Shown here in pieces: positions 17,842-27,094 of a stretch of DNA of 64,000 nt; positions within the stretch are counted from its first letter, which is position 1, and every line of letters starts with the position of its first letter. Source of the DNA: Acinetobacter gerneri DSM 14967 = CIP 107464 = MTCC 9824 (GTDB lineage: Bacteria > Pseudomonadota > Gammaproteobacteria > Pseudomonadales > Moraxellaceae); contig NZ_KB849543.1 in the NCBI RefSeq assembly GCF_000368565.1, positions 440,065-504,064 of the forward strand, read 5' to 3'. The notes below the pieces were generated by a model. The model had not been told where the DNA came from. It saw only the letters and a program-made list of their open reading frames with translations, and ran no database searches. Position numbers and translations under genes: made by a program.

Positions 17842-18189
17842 TCATGAAGAAAAACTCAACATCGCAATCATACTCAAACAACTCAAAATAATAGGTACAA
17901 AGATTAATTTCTTGATCTGATTTTCCGCATAACTCAGGCACCAAGCGACAAACAAAGCAGAAAAGCTAAGTACACCGATCCAGTAACTGATGGCTGTACT
18001 GAGATTAAAATGTTTTACGCAGAGTACAAGGCTAATGATCAGTAAAAGCCATCCAATCACTTTTGCTAAAACGGTTTGCTTGATTGCTAATTCATGCTTA
18101 AAAATTTGCTTTTGATGCTTAGACATTGTGCTTGCCAAGGCAAAAAATCCCAATGTACTGAGTGACCATATCAACAAAAACCAAATCAT
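17842..18189 (-). CDS. DUF3325-type small membrane protein of an iron-uptake operon
   Basis: 115 residues with four hydrophobic helices (about 2-20, 42-60, 66-85, 93-113) and very little soluble sequence. Its size, topology and place after a PepSY protein and a DUF3649 protein fit DUF3325, known from siderophore/TonB-linked operons. ATG overlaps the preceding stop (ATGA at 18186-18189), so translation is coupled. Function unknown beyond that association. Confidence 0.75.
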   Translation of the reverse strand: MIWFLLIWSLSTLGFFALASTMSKHQKQIFKHELAIKQTVLAKVIGWLLLIISLVLCVKHFNLSTAISYWIGVLSFSALFVAWCLSYAENQIKKLIFVPIILSCLSMIAMLSFSS

Positions 18190-19898
18190 GTTTGAGGCTC
18201 CTGTTTAGATATTACTTTATGATTTAATTTGCTTTTTTTAGCCGTCGGTGCTTGGTGATTTTTGACTTTATAAAATGCAAATAAGAATAAAATACTCAAT
18301 AACCATGTCATTAAATCAAAGCTTGCAATCATCCATTGTCCATTTGAAATGCTTTGCCAAATCGCATTTCCTCCAGTGAGGACATTTAAAATCGGAAGGA
18401 GGGCATAAGCAATCGTGGCGAACATCAACAGTTCTAACCATGCCTTTTTATGAGGTCTGAGTGCAGCGTAAATCATGCTTATAAGCCAGACGATGAAAAA
18501 TACTCGGATTTCCCAATTTAAACGCATTTCCATAGCACTTGGTATCAGCCGATTTGCATAGAAATATCCTGCCACCGCAAGAGGTAAACCAATAATAGTG
18601 GCGATGTTCAGTACCTCAACCAAACGATATCCAAAAGATTTAAAGCCTTGTTTTTGCTGTTGTGGTGCACGTTTTACACACCATAAAATCAACCCAGTTG
18701 CGACCATGAGTGTGCCTAAAATACCAGACAAAAACAGTAACCAACGTAATGCAATATCAACGCCACGTGCTTCATGCAGTACCGTAATGACATTATAAAT
18801 ACCCATAGGGATCGAATGTTTGATTTCAGCCCTTTGTGCTTTATCGAGATTTTTCCCTGTTACGCCATCAAATTTTAAACTCGGGTAAATATTACGGTTG
18901 ACGACACTTTCGGCATATAACGCACGCAATTCGATTTTGGCTTGCGTGGTATTGGGTGCAATGATTTGAATACTTGCAATCGGGTTATCTTTCCATTGTG
19001 ATTGCGCATAAGTCAAAATTGCTGTGAGATCGGTTAAAGGTGCAGCTTGAGCTTCTTTGGAGTCATCTTTTTCTCGACGTTCAGCATTTCGTCCTGAAGG
19101 ATTTTGATCTGCTGTAGCTCTTTGCTGACCTTTTTCAGTATTTCTTTCACGATTATTTTGCACAAGCCCCGCACGTTGATCTTGTAAAAACTGTTGACGA
19201 CTTTCATAAACTTGATTGATACCCCAAGGCATCAGCGTAAACATGAGCAATAACAAGCCACTGAAAGTAATCATGATATGAAAGGGAAGTGCAAAAACGG
19301 CTGTTGCATTGTGTGCATCCAACCAAGAGCGTTGCCCTTTACCAGAGCGAAAAGTAAAGAAATCTTTAAAGATTTTTTTATGGGTAATAATGCCACTAAT
19401 GATTGCCACCATCATCAGCATAGTCGCGAAGCCGACGATCCAACGAGCCCAAATACGATCCAGACCATACAATTCAAAATGAAAACGATATAAGAAACCT
19501 CCACCACGTGTATCCCGTGCTTTGATTTCCTCACCCGTTTGGCTATCTATACTGATACGCTCACCGCCACGCCTTGCCTGCAAATCCTCACCTTGTTTTC
19601 GGATATTGAGGTCTGTAGTGGTCTGACGAGCGTTGGGCAGTGTGATGGTCCAACTACCCGCATCTGGCGCTTTTGTTTGTAAATAATCAACAGCGACTTG
19701 CGTTTGTACAATCTGTGAACTCGGCGCGACGGATTGATGGGTTTCAGGTTTCATCCAAACACTGATTTCATTTTGGAAAAAGCTCAGCGTCCCTGTGAGA
19801 AAAATGGCATAGAGCAACCACCCTAAAATCAAACTCGCCCATGTATGTAGCCATGACATCGATTGGCGTGGTCCCTCAACTTTGGCATCGACTCGCAT
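18186..19898 (-). CDS. PepSY-associated transmembrane protein (putative ferric reductase)
   Basis: 570 residues. The N-terminal helix near residues 15-35, a long periplasmic PepSY-containing region, and three or more further helices (about 155-175, 205-225, 375-395 and a C-terminal set at 430-545) match the iron-regulated PepSY-TM family. Many members carry conserved His in helices and are proposed haem-binding reductases for siderophore iron. An Arg/Asn/Gln-rich low-complexity stretch (about 240-280) lies in a periplasmic loop. It starts 1 nt after the DUF3649 stop with AGGA upstream. Confidence 0.82.
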   Translation of the reverse strand: MRVDAKVEGPRQSMSWLHTWASLILGWLLYAIFLTGTLSFFQNEISVWMKPETHQSVAPSSQIVQTQVAVDYLQTKAPDAGSWTITLPNARQTTTDLNIRKQGEDLQARRGGERISIDSQTGEEIKARDTRGGGFLYRFHFELYGLDRIWARWIVGFATMLMMVAIISGIITHKKIFKDFFTFRSGKGQRSWLDAHNATAVFALPFHIMITFSGLLLLMFTLMPWGINQVYESRQQFLQDQRAGLVQNNRERNTEKGQQRATADQNPSGRNAERREKDDSKEAQAAPLTDLTAILTYAQSQWKDNPIASIQIIAPNTTQAKIELRALYAESVVNRNIYPSLKFDGVTGKNLDKAQRAEIKHSIPMGIYNVITVLHEARGVDIALRWLLFLSGILGTLMVATGLILWCVKRAPQQQKQGFKSFGYRLVEVLNIATIIGLPLAVAGYFYANRLIPSAMEMRLNWEIRVFFIVWLISMIYAALRPHKKAWLELLMFATIAYALLPILNVLTGGNAIWQSISNGQWMIASFDLMTWLLSILFLFAFYKVKNHQAPTAKKSKLNHKVISKQEPQT

Positions 19899-19899
19899 T

Positions 19900-20250
19900 T
19901 TATGTTCCTAAAAGTTGGTAAATGACAAATAAAATCACCATCGGGATGATGATTCCCAAAGTCGCTTTTAGGGTTTTATGCACCATAAATACCCAGATAA
20001 ATGCAGCAGTGTGAACACAAAATGCTAATAATGTTGCAGACATAACTGCATTTGCACGTTGTTCAGCAAATAGTTGTGCTGTCACCATCGCAACCAAAGC
20101 TGCGAGCAGATACCCGCCAACAGTTGCGAGGGAAAACCGATAAAAGATCATCCAACGATATGCGACCAATGTTCGAGGAGTAGATTTAGGGGGAGTGGAC
20201 GTTGATGGTGTAAATGCATCCAATGCATCAGTATTTACTTGGCTATTCAT
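19900..20250 (-). CDS. DUF3649-type membrane protein, first gene of the iron operon
   Basis: About 116 residues: a Thr/Ser/Pro-rich N-terminus, then three helices (about 45-65, 72-92, 97-115) with the stretch YRFSLATVGGYLLAALVAM typical of DUF3649. It leads a three-gene operon with the PepSY and DUF3325 proteins. ATG 20250 is taken; a GTG at 20265 is also open. The start is 42 nt downstream of a Fur-box-like site, so iron repression is expected. Confidence 0.75.
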   Translation of the reverse strand: MNSQVNTDALDAFTPSTSTPPKSTPRTLVAYRWMIFYRFSLATVGGYLLAALVAMVTAQLFAEQRANAVMSATLLAFCVHTAAFIWVFMVHKTLKATLGIIIPMVILFVIYQLLGT

Positions 20251-20292
20251 GGCATACCAACTCACAGCAATCTTAATTGTGACTTAATTAAT

Positions 20293-20311
20293 GAAAATAA
20301 TAACAATTATC
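20293..20311 (-). promoter_or_regulatory. Fur box upstream of the PepSY/DUF3649/DUF3325 operon
   Basis: GAAAATAATAACAATTATC agrees with the 19-bp Fur consensus GATAATGATAATCATTATC at 15 of 19 positions by my count. It lies 42 nt before the first start codon, where it could cover the promoter. Confidence 0.7.
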
Positions 20312-20376
20312 ATTTACTATGTGAATCTAATATTTTGAATATATTAAAAAAATAAACTAGATTTTTGATTGAGGAT

Positions 20377-20532
20377 ATGAAAGTGCAAGCAAATATAACT
20401 ACTCGAAAATATATAGCTGATGCGCTAAAGCATTTCCAAAATGAAAATGCCTTAGCATCTAAGTTATTTATTTTTATTGGTTTATTTGAAAATAATAGAC
20501 TTGCAGGGTTTATTACTCTTGAAATTCTTTAA
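20377..20532 (+). CDS. Possible 51-residue ORF, uncertain
   Basis: ATG 20377 has GAGG 6 nt upstream and opens a frame ending LAGFITLEIL. The product would have an amphipathic N-terminal half (TTRKYIADALKHFQNENALA) and a hydrophobic patch (LFIFIGLF). Its 3' end overlaps the end of the convergent amidase gene by 20 nt. It could be a small protein, a truncated relic or a chance frame; I do not recognise it. Confidence 0.3.
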   Translation: MKVQANITTRKYIADALKHFQNENALASKLFIFIGLFENNRLAGFITLEIL

Positions 20533-21730
20533 AGTCAGCTTTACGTATTTTTGCATGGATGCCTTTTGTTTTATCAACGACTTGAGATACTTCAAAATCA
20601 GCCGCAGCACTCAAATAAGCATAAGCAATTGCCTCATCAATGCCATATTCATCTTTTAAGAAACGGATTGCTTCTCGTGTAGATTTTTTCATTGCGACAT
20701 CCAGATCTTCATCTAAACCGGGTGTGATCCAAAATTCAGCATTTTCTGCGAGCGGTTGAGTGAGCTGCTTACTTGGAATTTTGTCTTTTCCAGCTTTAAG
20801 TACTGTAAATTTTAATGTCGCACGGGCTGAAGCTTCCAAGGCTGTCAATGCAACCTCACCATCACCTTGGGCAAAATGACTGTCTCCGGTATAGAACAAT
20901 GCGCCGGGCACTTGCACAGGATAATAAACTGTAGAGCCTGCACCGAGTTCATTAATGTCGATATTTCCGCCATAAAATGCTGGTGGGACAGAATGAACAG
21001 GTTCACTGGTATTGGCAGCCACACCCATAATACCCATAAATGGATAAAGAGGGAATCGGATCGCTTTACCTGATTCTGTACGGATCACACCCTCATATTC
21101 ACCCGCATTATTTTTTTCAATTGGAGTAAAAATAGAAACGTTGCCATAGCGTTCTGGATGGGCAGCGGATGCATTTTCTTGTTGTGGAGTTAAAGGATAT
21201 TCACCAACCAAGGCACCTTTGCCGTGACGATTTGAAATGACGCCATAAGGAACACGGGGTTCAACACTGATGACCTCAACTTTTAAAATATCTCCCGGCA
21301 TAGCCCCTTCGATCGAGATTGGTCCTGTGACGATATGCGGACCATCTTTAGCAAAGTCATGCTTTAAGTTCGATTGTGTGATTTTTTTTGCTTCATCCAA
21401 AATAAATGCAGAGGGCACACCTTTAGATTTGAAATATTTTTCGGCATCACGTCCTTGATCTTCCAATAAACCTTCATGTGATACCGTATCAAATGTGACG
21501 GTACTGCCAGAGGCTACACTTAAAACAGGTTTTGCATTTTTATTGGGTAAGTAGCCCCAAGTAATGGTGTCTAAAGTGGATGGAACATAATAATTGCCTT
21601 GATAAGCTCCATTTTTGAGCAAAGTGGGTTTTTCAGAAATTTGTTTTAAAACTTTAAATTCTTCTGCATGAGCAATAGGCAGGTGAACAGCTGTCAGTAG
21701 GGCAACAGAAAGAAAATGACGTTTCAGCAT
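20513..21730 (-). CDS. Exported acetamidase/formamidase family protein
   Basis: 405 residues with a signal peptide (MLKRHFLSVALLTAVHLPIA, cleaved after HA). The mature protein has the FmdA/AmdA layout: SGSTVTFDTVSHEG, TGPISIEGAMPGDILKVEV, then YTGDSHFAQGDGEV and ALEASARATLKF. Relatives hydrolyse short amides to ammonia and an acid. Export to the periplasm is less common than cytoplasmic forms, so the substrate is open. ATG 21730 is chosen because it begins the signal peptide; 17 further codons are open upstream. It is not obviously part of either neighbouring operon. Confidence 0.88.
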   Translation of the reverse strand: MLKRHFLSVALLTAVHLPIAHAEEFKVLKQISEKPTLLKNGAYQGNYYVPSTLDTITWGYLPNKNAKPVLSVASGSTVTFDTVSHEGLLEDQGRDAEKYFKSKGVPSAFILDEAKKITQSNLKHDFAKDGPHIVTGPISIEGAMPGDILKVEVISVEPRVPYGVISNRHGKGALVGEYPLTPQQENASAAHPERYGNVSIFTPIEKNNAGEYEGVIRTESGKAIRFPLYPFMGIMGVAANTSEPVHSVPPAFYGGNIDINELGAGSTVYYPVQVPGALFYTGDSHFAQGDGEVALTALEASARATLKFTVLKAGKDKIPSKQLTQPLAENAEFWITPGLDEDLDVAMKKSTREAIRFLKDEYGIDEAIAYAYLSAAADFEVSQVVDKTKGIHAKIRKADFKEFQE

Positions 21731-22001
21731 AATTTGATCGACCTTTGGAAAGAAATTTAAAAACTGCAAAGGTGTTTGCAAATCTTATGCCAAATGATTG
21801 AAATACATATTTATTTATAAAAATTATAATAAAACGTGAAGTTGATCACTTTATTTGAAATGATATTTAAAAATGAAAGTCATTTTTACACTATTTTAGT
21901 GCATGTTTATTTTGAGTGTGATGATCTAAGCAAGAGCAATGATCTATGAAAATAGCCTAAGTTAAACTTAAGCTATGATCAGATGAGATAAGATCCGAGG
22001 A

Positions 22002-22388
22002 TTATTCAGTTTTTTGATATTCGTTGATGACTTCTAGGGCTGCACGGAAAGCTTCTTGAGTCGCAGGTGCGCCGCAGTAAGGTAAGCTGTGTAGTAAAAC
22101 TTCCTGAATTTCTTCAACCGTTGCACCATTGTTTAATGCACCACGGACATGACCTTTGAGTTCTGTAGGACTTTTTTGTGCAGTCAAAAATGCGATGGTG
22201 ATCAATGAGCGATATTTACGAGGTAATACGCCTTCACGTTGCCAAGTTGAACCCCAAGCATGTTCATTAATCCAGTCCTGAAGTGGCTGAGTAAATGGGA
22301 CAGTATTGTCTTGAGCACGTTTAACAAAAGATTCGCCCATGACTTCAGTACGAACTTTTAAACCATTTTCATAATCTTGTTGTGACAT
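22002..22388 (-). CDS. Carboxymuconolactone decarboxylase family protein (PcaC-like)
   Basis: 128 residues of the CMD/AhpD-like helical fold, closest by eye to PcaC: HAWGSTWQREGVLPRKYRSL, HVRGALNNGATVEEIQEVLL and YCGAPATQEAFRAALEVI. PcaC decarboxylates 4-carboxymuconolactone in the protocatechuate branch, but no other pca gene is nearby. Here it follows the thiolase of a ketone-body cluster, from which a hairpin terminator separates it. It may be a paralogue with another substrate. ATG 22388 has GAGAAG upstream. Confidence 0.82.
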   Translation of the reverse strand: MSQQDYENGLKVRTEVMGESFVKRAQDNTVPFTQPLQDWINEHAWGSTWQREGVLPRKYRSLITIAFLTAQKSPTELKGHVRGALNNGATVEEIQEVLLHSLPYCGAPATQEAFRAALEVINEYQKTE

Positions 22389-22410
22389 GATCTTCTCATA
22401 AATAAGCAAT

Positions 22411-22444
22411 AAAAAGTGCTAGGAGTGTAGTCTGCTAGCACTTT
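22411..22444 (-). terminator. Terminator between the thiolase and the PcaC-like gene
   Basis: A 10-bp inverted repeat (AAAGTGCTAG / CTAGCACTTT) with a 12-nt loop and a T run on the minus strand, 14 nt past the thiolase stop. Confidence 0.75.
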
Positions 22445-22457
22445 AAAAAGTATTGGT

Positions 22458-23636
22458 TTATGGTCGTAGTTCAACCGCAATTGCTGTTGCTTCACCACCA
22501 CCGATACACAGTGCTGCGATCCCTTTACTTTTACCTAAGCGTTTTAGAGCATGAATCAAAGTCACGATAATACGAGAACCTGAAGAACCGAGAGGGTGAC
22601 CAAGCGCACAAGCACCGCCGTTGATATTGACTTTTTCAGGATCTAAATCAAATGCATCAATTGCAGCCATTGTCACCATAGCAAAGGCTTCATTGATTTC
22701 CCAGAGGTCTACATCAGCCGCATTCCAGCCAGTTTTTTTTAAGACTTTCTCAATAGCGCCTACAGGTGCAATGGTAAATTCTTCTGGAAGCTGTGAGTTT
22801 GATGCATATGCTTTGATTTCAGCAAGTACATTTAAGCCGCGCTGATTTGCTTCAGTTTCAGAAGTAATGACCAAAGCAGAAGCACCATCACTAATCGAAC
22901 TTGAGTTTGCCGCAGTGACCGTACCATCTTTGGCAAAAGCAGGGCGTAGTGTTGGGATTTTGTCGATTTTAGCATTACCCGGATTTTCATCATTTTCAAC
23001 AATCACATCACCTTTGCGTGTCGAAACTGTGATTGGTGCGATTTCAGCTTTGAAATACCCTTCAGCAATCGCTTTTTGCGCACGGTTTAAAGAACGAATT
23101 GCAAATTCATCCATTTGTTCACGTGTATAGCCTTTTTTATCTGCCATTTCTTGGGCAAAAGTACCCATTGCACGACCTGTATAAGCATCTTCCAAGCCAT
23201 CCATAAACATATGATCAATCACTTGACCATGTCCCATGCGATAGCCAGCACGTGCTTTAGGCAATAAATAAGGTGCATTGGTCATAGATTCCATACCGCC
23301 AACCACAACGATATTGGCACTGCCTGCCTTAATCGCATCACTGGCTTGCATCGCGGCTTTCATACCAGAACCACAAACTTTATTGATGGTGGTTGCACCG
23401 ACATGATCGGGTAAACCTGCTTTACGCATGGCTTGACGAGCAGGACCTTGTTTTACACCTGCAGGTAACACGCATCCCATGATCACTTCATCAATATCAT
23501 TGACAGGAATATTGGCTTGTTCAACTGCTTTTTGAATGGCAACTGCACCCAAATCAGGTGCAGTCAAACTTGCTAAACTTCCTTGAAAGCTTCCCATTGC
23601 AGTACGGCTAGCAGCCACAATCACAATTTTTTCCAT
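22458..23636 (-). CDS. Acetyl-CoA C-acetyltransferase (thiolase)
   Basis: 392 residues, thiolase II length. The nucleophilic Cys lies in NKVCGSGMKAAMQ (about residue 88), the His in GGACALGHPLGSSGSR and the second Cys in ALCIGGGEA. It cleaves acetoacetyl-CoA to two acetyl-CoA, or condenses them. Its position after the CoA-transferase pair and near a 3-hydroxybutyrate permease and dehydrogenase points to ketone-body breakdown (AtoB-type). ATG 23636 follows GGAG by about 7 nt. A TTG four codons upstream is open but unlikely. Confidence 0.93.
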   Translation of the reverse strand: MEKIVIVAASRTAMGSFQGSLASLTAPDLGAVAIQKAVEQANIPVNDIDEVIMGCVLPAGVKQGPARQAMRKAGLPDHVGATTINKVCGSGMKAAMQASDAIKAGSANIVVVGGMESMTNAPYLLPKARAGYRMGHGQVIDHMFMDGLEDAYTGRAMGTFAQEMADKKGYTREQMDEFAIRSLNRAQKAIAEGYFKAEIAPITVSTRKGDVIVENDENPGNAKIDKIPTLRPAFAKDGTVTAANSSSISDGASALVITSETEANQRGLNVLAEIKAYASNSQLPEEFTIAPVGAIEKVLKKTGWNAADVDLWEINEAFAMVTMAAIDAFDLDPEKVNINGGACALGHPLGSSGSRIIVTLIHALKRLGKSKGIAALCIGGGEATAIAVELRP

Positions 23637-23873
23637 TTTTATCTCCAAGTCACTTTGAAAAATAATTTTTTTATTTCTTCAAAGTTCAAATATTTGAAAC
23701 AGTTTTAGATATTTTGTTGCATTCAAATCAAATTTATAACGATTATTGCAGAACAAGATCGAAAAACTTGCTGTCTTATTGAGCAAATGGGCTACATTTT
23801 TGTAACCCATGATTTGCATTGAAATTTAGAAATAAAGCTTTGAAATATAAAAACATTCAAAATTTTATATAGC

Positions 23874-24518
23874 TTAAGCTGCCAAGTGATCGACAATAAG
23901 TTTGACACCTGTCGCAGCTTGGATTTGTTCTAAAGTCACGTCATTTGCAAGTTCAATGAGTTTAGCGCCTTCAGCTGTGATGTCGATAACACCTAAGTCA
24001 GAAATGATACGGTGCACAACTGCTTTTCCTGTTAAAGGCAAGCTGCATGTTGGTACGATTTTAGGGCTACCGTCTTTTGCATTGTGTTCCATCAAAACCA
24101 CAACTTTTTGTACGCCTGCAACCAAATCCATTGCACCGCCCATACCTTTGACTTTTTTGCCTGGAATCATCCAGTTCGCAAGGTCACCTTTTTCTGAAAC
24201 TTCCATTGCACCTAAAATCGCAATATTGACTTTACCACCACGGATCATGGCGAACGATTCTGAGCTAGAGAAAAATGCAGCACCCTTACGCGCAGTCACC
24301 GTTTGTTTACCAGCATTGATGAGATCAGCATCAACAGTTTCTGCTGTTGGAAATTCACCAATACCGAGTAGACCATTTTCAGATTGCAGCCAAACATTGA
24401 CATTTTCAGGGATATAGTTAGCAACAAGCGTCGGCAAACCGATGCCTAGATTGACATAAAAACCATCTTCAAGTTCAAGCGCGGCACGTGCAGCCATTTC
24501 ATTACGAGTCCAAGCCAT
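23874..24518 (-). CDS. 3-oxoacid CoA-transferase subunit B
   Basis: 214 residues. The catalytic Glu is in [15 protein letters not shown]. Other family I CoA-transferase motifs are [32 protein letters not shown] and [19 protein letters not shown]. It pairs with subunit A directly upstream (2 nt apart) to move CoA from succinyl-CoA or acetyl-CoA to acetoacetate (ScoB/AtoA type). In context it activates acetoacetate formed by the 3-hydroxybutyrate dehydrogenase at 28.6 kb. Confidence 0.93.
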   Translation of the reverse strand: MAWTRNEMAARAALELEDGFYVNLGIGLPTLVANYIPENVNVWLQSENGLLGIGEFPTAETVDADLINAGKQTVTARKGAAFFSSSESFAMIRGGKVNIAILGAMEVSEKGDLANWMIPGKKVKGMGGAMDLVAGVQKVVVLMEHNAKDGSPKIVPTCSLPLTGKAVVHRIISDLGVIDITAEGAKLIELANDVTLEQIQAATGVKLIVDHLAA

Positions 24519-24520
24519 GA

Positions 24521-25222
24521 TTATGCCTCCGCCTTTAATGTTAATTGTTCGATACGTTTTTCAGGATTTGCATTTAAAATAATACGATTGACATAAATAC
24601 CCGCTAAATGAATCGAATCAGGATCTAATTCACCAATTTCGACGATTTCTTCAACTTCAACAATGGTCATTTTGCCTGCCATTGCACATTCTGGGTTAAA
24701 GTTACGTGCTGTTTTATGGAAAATTAAATTACCTGCCTTGTCCGCTTTATAGGCTTTAACTAAGGCAACATCGGCAACCAAAGAAGGTTCTAAAATATAT
24801 TCTTTTCCATCAAATTCACGGACTTCTTTGCCTTCTGCGATCAGCGTTCCCACACCTGTTTGTGTGAAAAATGCAGGAATACCAGCACCGCCAGCACGCA
24901 ATTTTTCAGCGAGAGTCCCTTGAGGTGTAAGTTCAACTTCAAGTTCGTTATTTAAATATTGACGTTCAAATTCTTTGTTTTCACCTACATAAGATGAAAT
25001 CATTTTTTTAATTTGTTTGGTTTGTAAAAGTTTACCTAAACCGAAGTCATCGACACCTGCGTTGTTAGAAATACAAGTCAGACCTTTGACACCTGTATCA
25101 CGTAGAGCATCAATGAGCGCTTCAGGAATACCACATAAACCAAATCCGCCGACTGCAAAGGTTTGATTGTCGGCAACTACATCCGCCAATGCTGCTTGAG
25201 CATTTGCTACGACTTTATTCAT
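24521..25222 (-). CDS. 3-oxoacid CoA-transferase subunit A
   Basis: 233 residues with the family I subunit A signature [16 protein letters not shown] near the N-terminus, [15 protein letters not shown], and [15 protein letters not shown] in the middle. It is the ScoA/AtoD partner of the adjacent subunit B. ATG 25222 ([12 protein letters not shown]) is the family start; the 25 codons open before it run through the promoter region. It is the first gene of the subunit A-B pair, with the LysR gene following on the same strand upstream. Confidence 0.92.
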   Translation of the reverse strand: MNKVVANAQAALADVVADNQTFAVGGFGLCGIPEALIDALRDTGVKGLTCISNNAGVDDFGLGKLLQTKQIKKMISSYVGENKEFERQYLNNELEVELTPQGTLAEKLRAGGAGIPAFFTQTGVGTLIAEGKEVREFDGKEYILEPSLVADVALVKAYKADKAGNLIFHKTARNFNPECAMAGKMTIVEVEEIVEIGELDPDSIHLAGIYVNRIILNANPEKRIEQLTLKAEA

Positions 25223-25344
25223 CGTTATAACTCTATGTCCATTAGTAGAATTTATTATTAGCATTAGACAGCAGATTTTTGAAGTTGAATATTTCAAACG
25301 ATTAATGAGAAAAACTCATTAATCACGCAGAGTGTATGTTTTGA

Positions 25345-26247
25345 TTATTTTATTTTTTCAAAAGATTTGAACTCATTCTCGCTCAGCATATTGATAAATT
25401 GTGCAGAAATATTGGATAAAGCCAGATCTTTTTTGTAGATCACTCCGACAGGCATGTTGGTATTTTTATCTTCTATTTCAATTAATACATTATGTTCTTT
25501 ATCAATATAATCTTGGAAATGTCTAGGAATAGCACTCACCCCTAAGCCATAAGCCACAAAATTTGAAAGTGAGCTGATCTGATGGCATTCCACTTTGAGA
25601 TCTAATACTTGATTGTACTTTTTACAATTTTGCTCAACGAGATAACGGATAATCGAAGGTTGTTGCAAAGTGACAAAGGGCAGTGCGCAGAGCTCTTTCC
25701 ACGTCACAGAGTCACGTGATGCAAACGGATGATCTTTGGGTAAAAGGGCAAGGAAATCTTCATTAAATAAAGGCTTAAATGCCAGCTGATCATTGAACTT
25801 TGGTGCAAAACAGATACCTAGCTCAAAGATACCTTCTTGAACTTTTTCAATGATAATTTCATTGGGAATATCATGAATCGAAAAGTTAAGGTTTGGATGC
25901 TCTTTAAGAAAACTGTGAATCACTTCAGGCAGGATTGCATGGGTGACAAAGGGCATAGAGGCGATATTGAGCGTCCCACGATTGAGCTTAAATCTTTGTT
26001 TTACATCTTTTTCCATATCCTCCCAGTTGGCTAAAAGCTTCCGAGCATACGGAATCAAAGATTCACCTTCGAGGGTCATTTCTACACGACGGGTGTTGCG
26101 CTTAAACAGTTTTCCGCCTAATTCTTCTTCTAAACTTTTGATGCTCAGACTCAAAGCAGATTGGCTCACACACAGCTCATTTGCTGCATTTGCATAATTT
26201 AGGGCACGTGCGAGCGCGAGAAAGGCTTTGAGTTGTTTGAGTGTCAT
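25345..26247 (-). CDS. LysR-family transcriptional regulator
   Basis: 300 residues. N-terminal winged helix-turn-helix (LKAFLALARALNYANAANEL, then CVSQSALSLSIKSLEEELGG and LFKRNTRRVEMT), then a linker helix and a two-lobed effector domain (from about residue 90). It lies just upstream of the CoA-transferase genes in the same direction. An 847-bp gap separates it from the divergent 3-hydroxybutyrate permease. It is the likely activator of the ketone-body genes on both sides, but the effector is unknown. Confidence 0.92.
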   Translation of the reverse strand: MTLKQLKAFLALARALNYANAANELCVSQSALSLSIKSLEEELGGKLFKRNTRRVEMTLEGESLIPYARKLLANWEDMEKDVKQRFKLNRGTLNIASMPFVTHAILPEVIHSFLKEHPNLNFSIHDIPNEIIIEKVQEGIFELGICFAPKFNDQLAFKPLFNEDFLALLPKDHPFASRDSVTWKELCALPFVTLQQPSIIRYLVEQNCKKYNQVLDLKVECHQISSLSNFVAYGLGVSAIPRHFQDYIDKEHNVLIEIEDKNTNMPVGVIYKKDLALSNISAQFINMLSENEFKSFEKIK

Positions 26248-27094
26248 ACTATTCCTAGTGATGTATTTTCAATGAAAACTGAAAATATGATCCATGTTGT
26301 AGCCATGTGAATGACGAAAATTAGTTGATACAAGACCAAGCATTGATTTTAGTATCGAGTATAAAGTAAAAATGGTTATTGAGCAGAATTATTGTGTTTC
26401 AAATTTTTGATAATTAATAAGTTTCCAATTGATTAATAGGTAGCTTAGCGAGGTTTTAATTTGAAGCTTAGGTTAATAGATAAACAAATTGTGTTTTAAA
26501 GCAAGATTATCTTATTTGAATGTCTATTATTTACATGGATAACCCTATGATCTGTTGATATTAGATGGAAAAATGATGATTATTTAAGACTAAGAAATAG
26601 ATTATTTTCAATTGGATAGTATTTATATTACAACTTCAAAAGTATTTGTTCTAATAAATAGAAGGACGACTAAAATTTAAAGCTCAAGATTGATGAAAAA
26701 TATTAAACGATTGATGATAAATTTTAATAAGTCAATTTAATTATTTGTTTTTAAAATTAATTATATTGTTTAATCGTGTGGGATAAGCATTAAAATAAAT
26801 CAGCATACTTGAGTTTTAAAAAATAAATGTTATTTTCCATGAAATAAAAATCGGTTGTTAAAAGATTGTTGTTATAAAAAATCGTTTGATTATAAACCAA
26901 AACTTATAGGCTTATTTCTGTGCGATAAATGACTTTGATTATCTCCTGATAAGTTGAATCTCACAAATAAGAAAAAAGCCGAAATATTGATCAACATGTT
27001 TAGGACGAGCTTATTTTATATTTTAGTAAATTTTTTATTTAATAGATATATAGGCTGAACCAGACATATATTCTTTAAAATGGAGTCAAAGAAT
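26248..27094. other. Long AT-rich gene-free region
   Basis: 847 bp between the divergent LysR gene and the permease, the longest gene-free stretch in the window. I see no ORF with a ribosome site, no tRNA-like fold and no strong terminator. It must contain the divergent promoters and LysR sites. It may hold a small RNA or a decayed gene that I cannot recognise. Confidence 0.5.

Noticed and set aside
22002..22388. Calling this gene pcaC and inferring a protocatechuate pathway
   Set aside because: The family match is good, but no other pca gene is present, so the pathway call is not supported.
23902..24417. 171-codon plus-strand frame inside the CoA-transferase B gene
   Set aside because: It is the antisense shadow of a clearly conserved enzyme, with no ribosome site and a Ser/Thr/Pro/Cys-rich composition typical of shadow frames.
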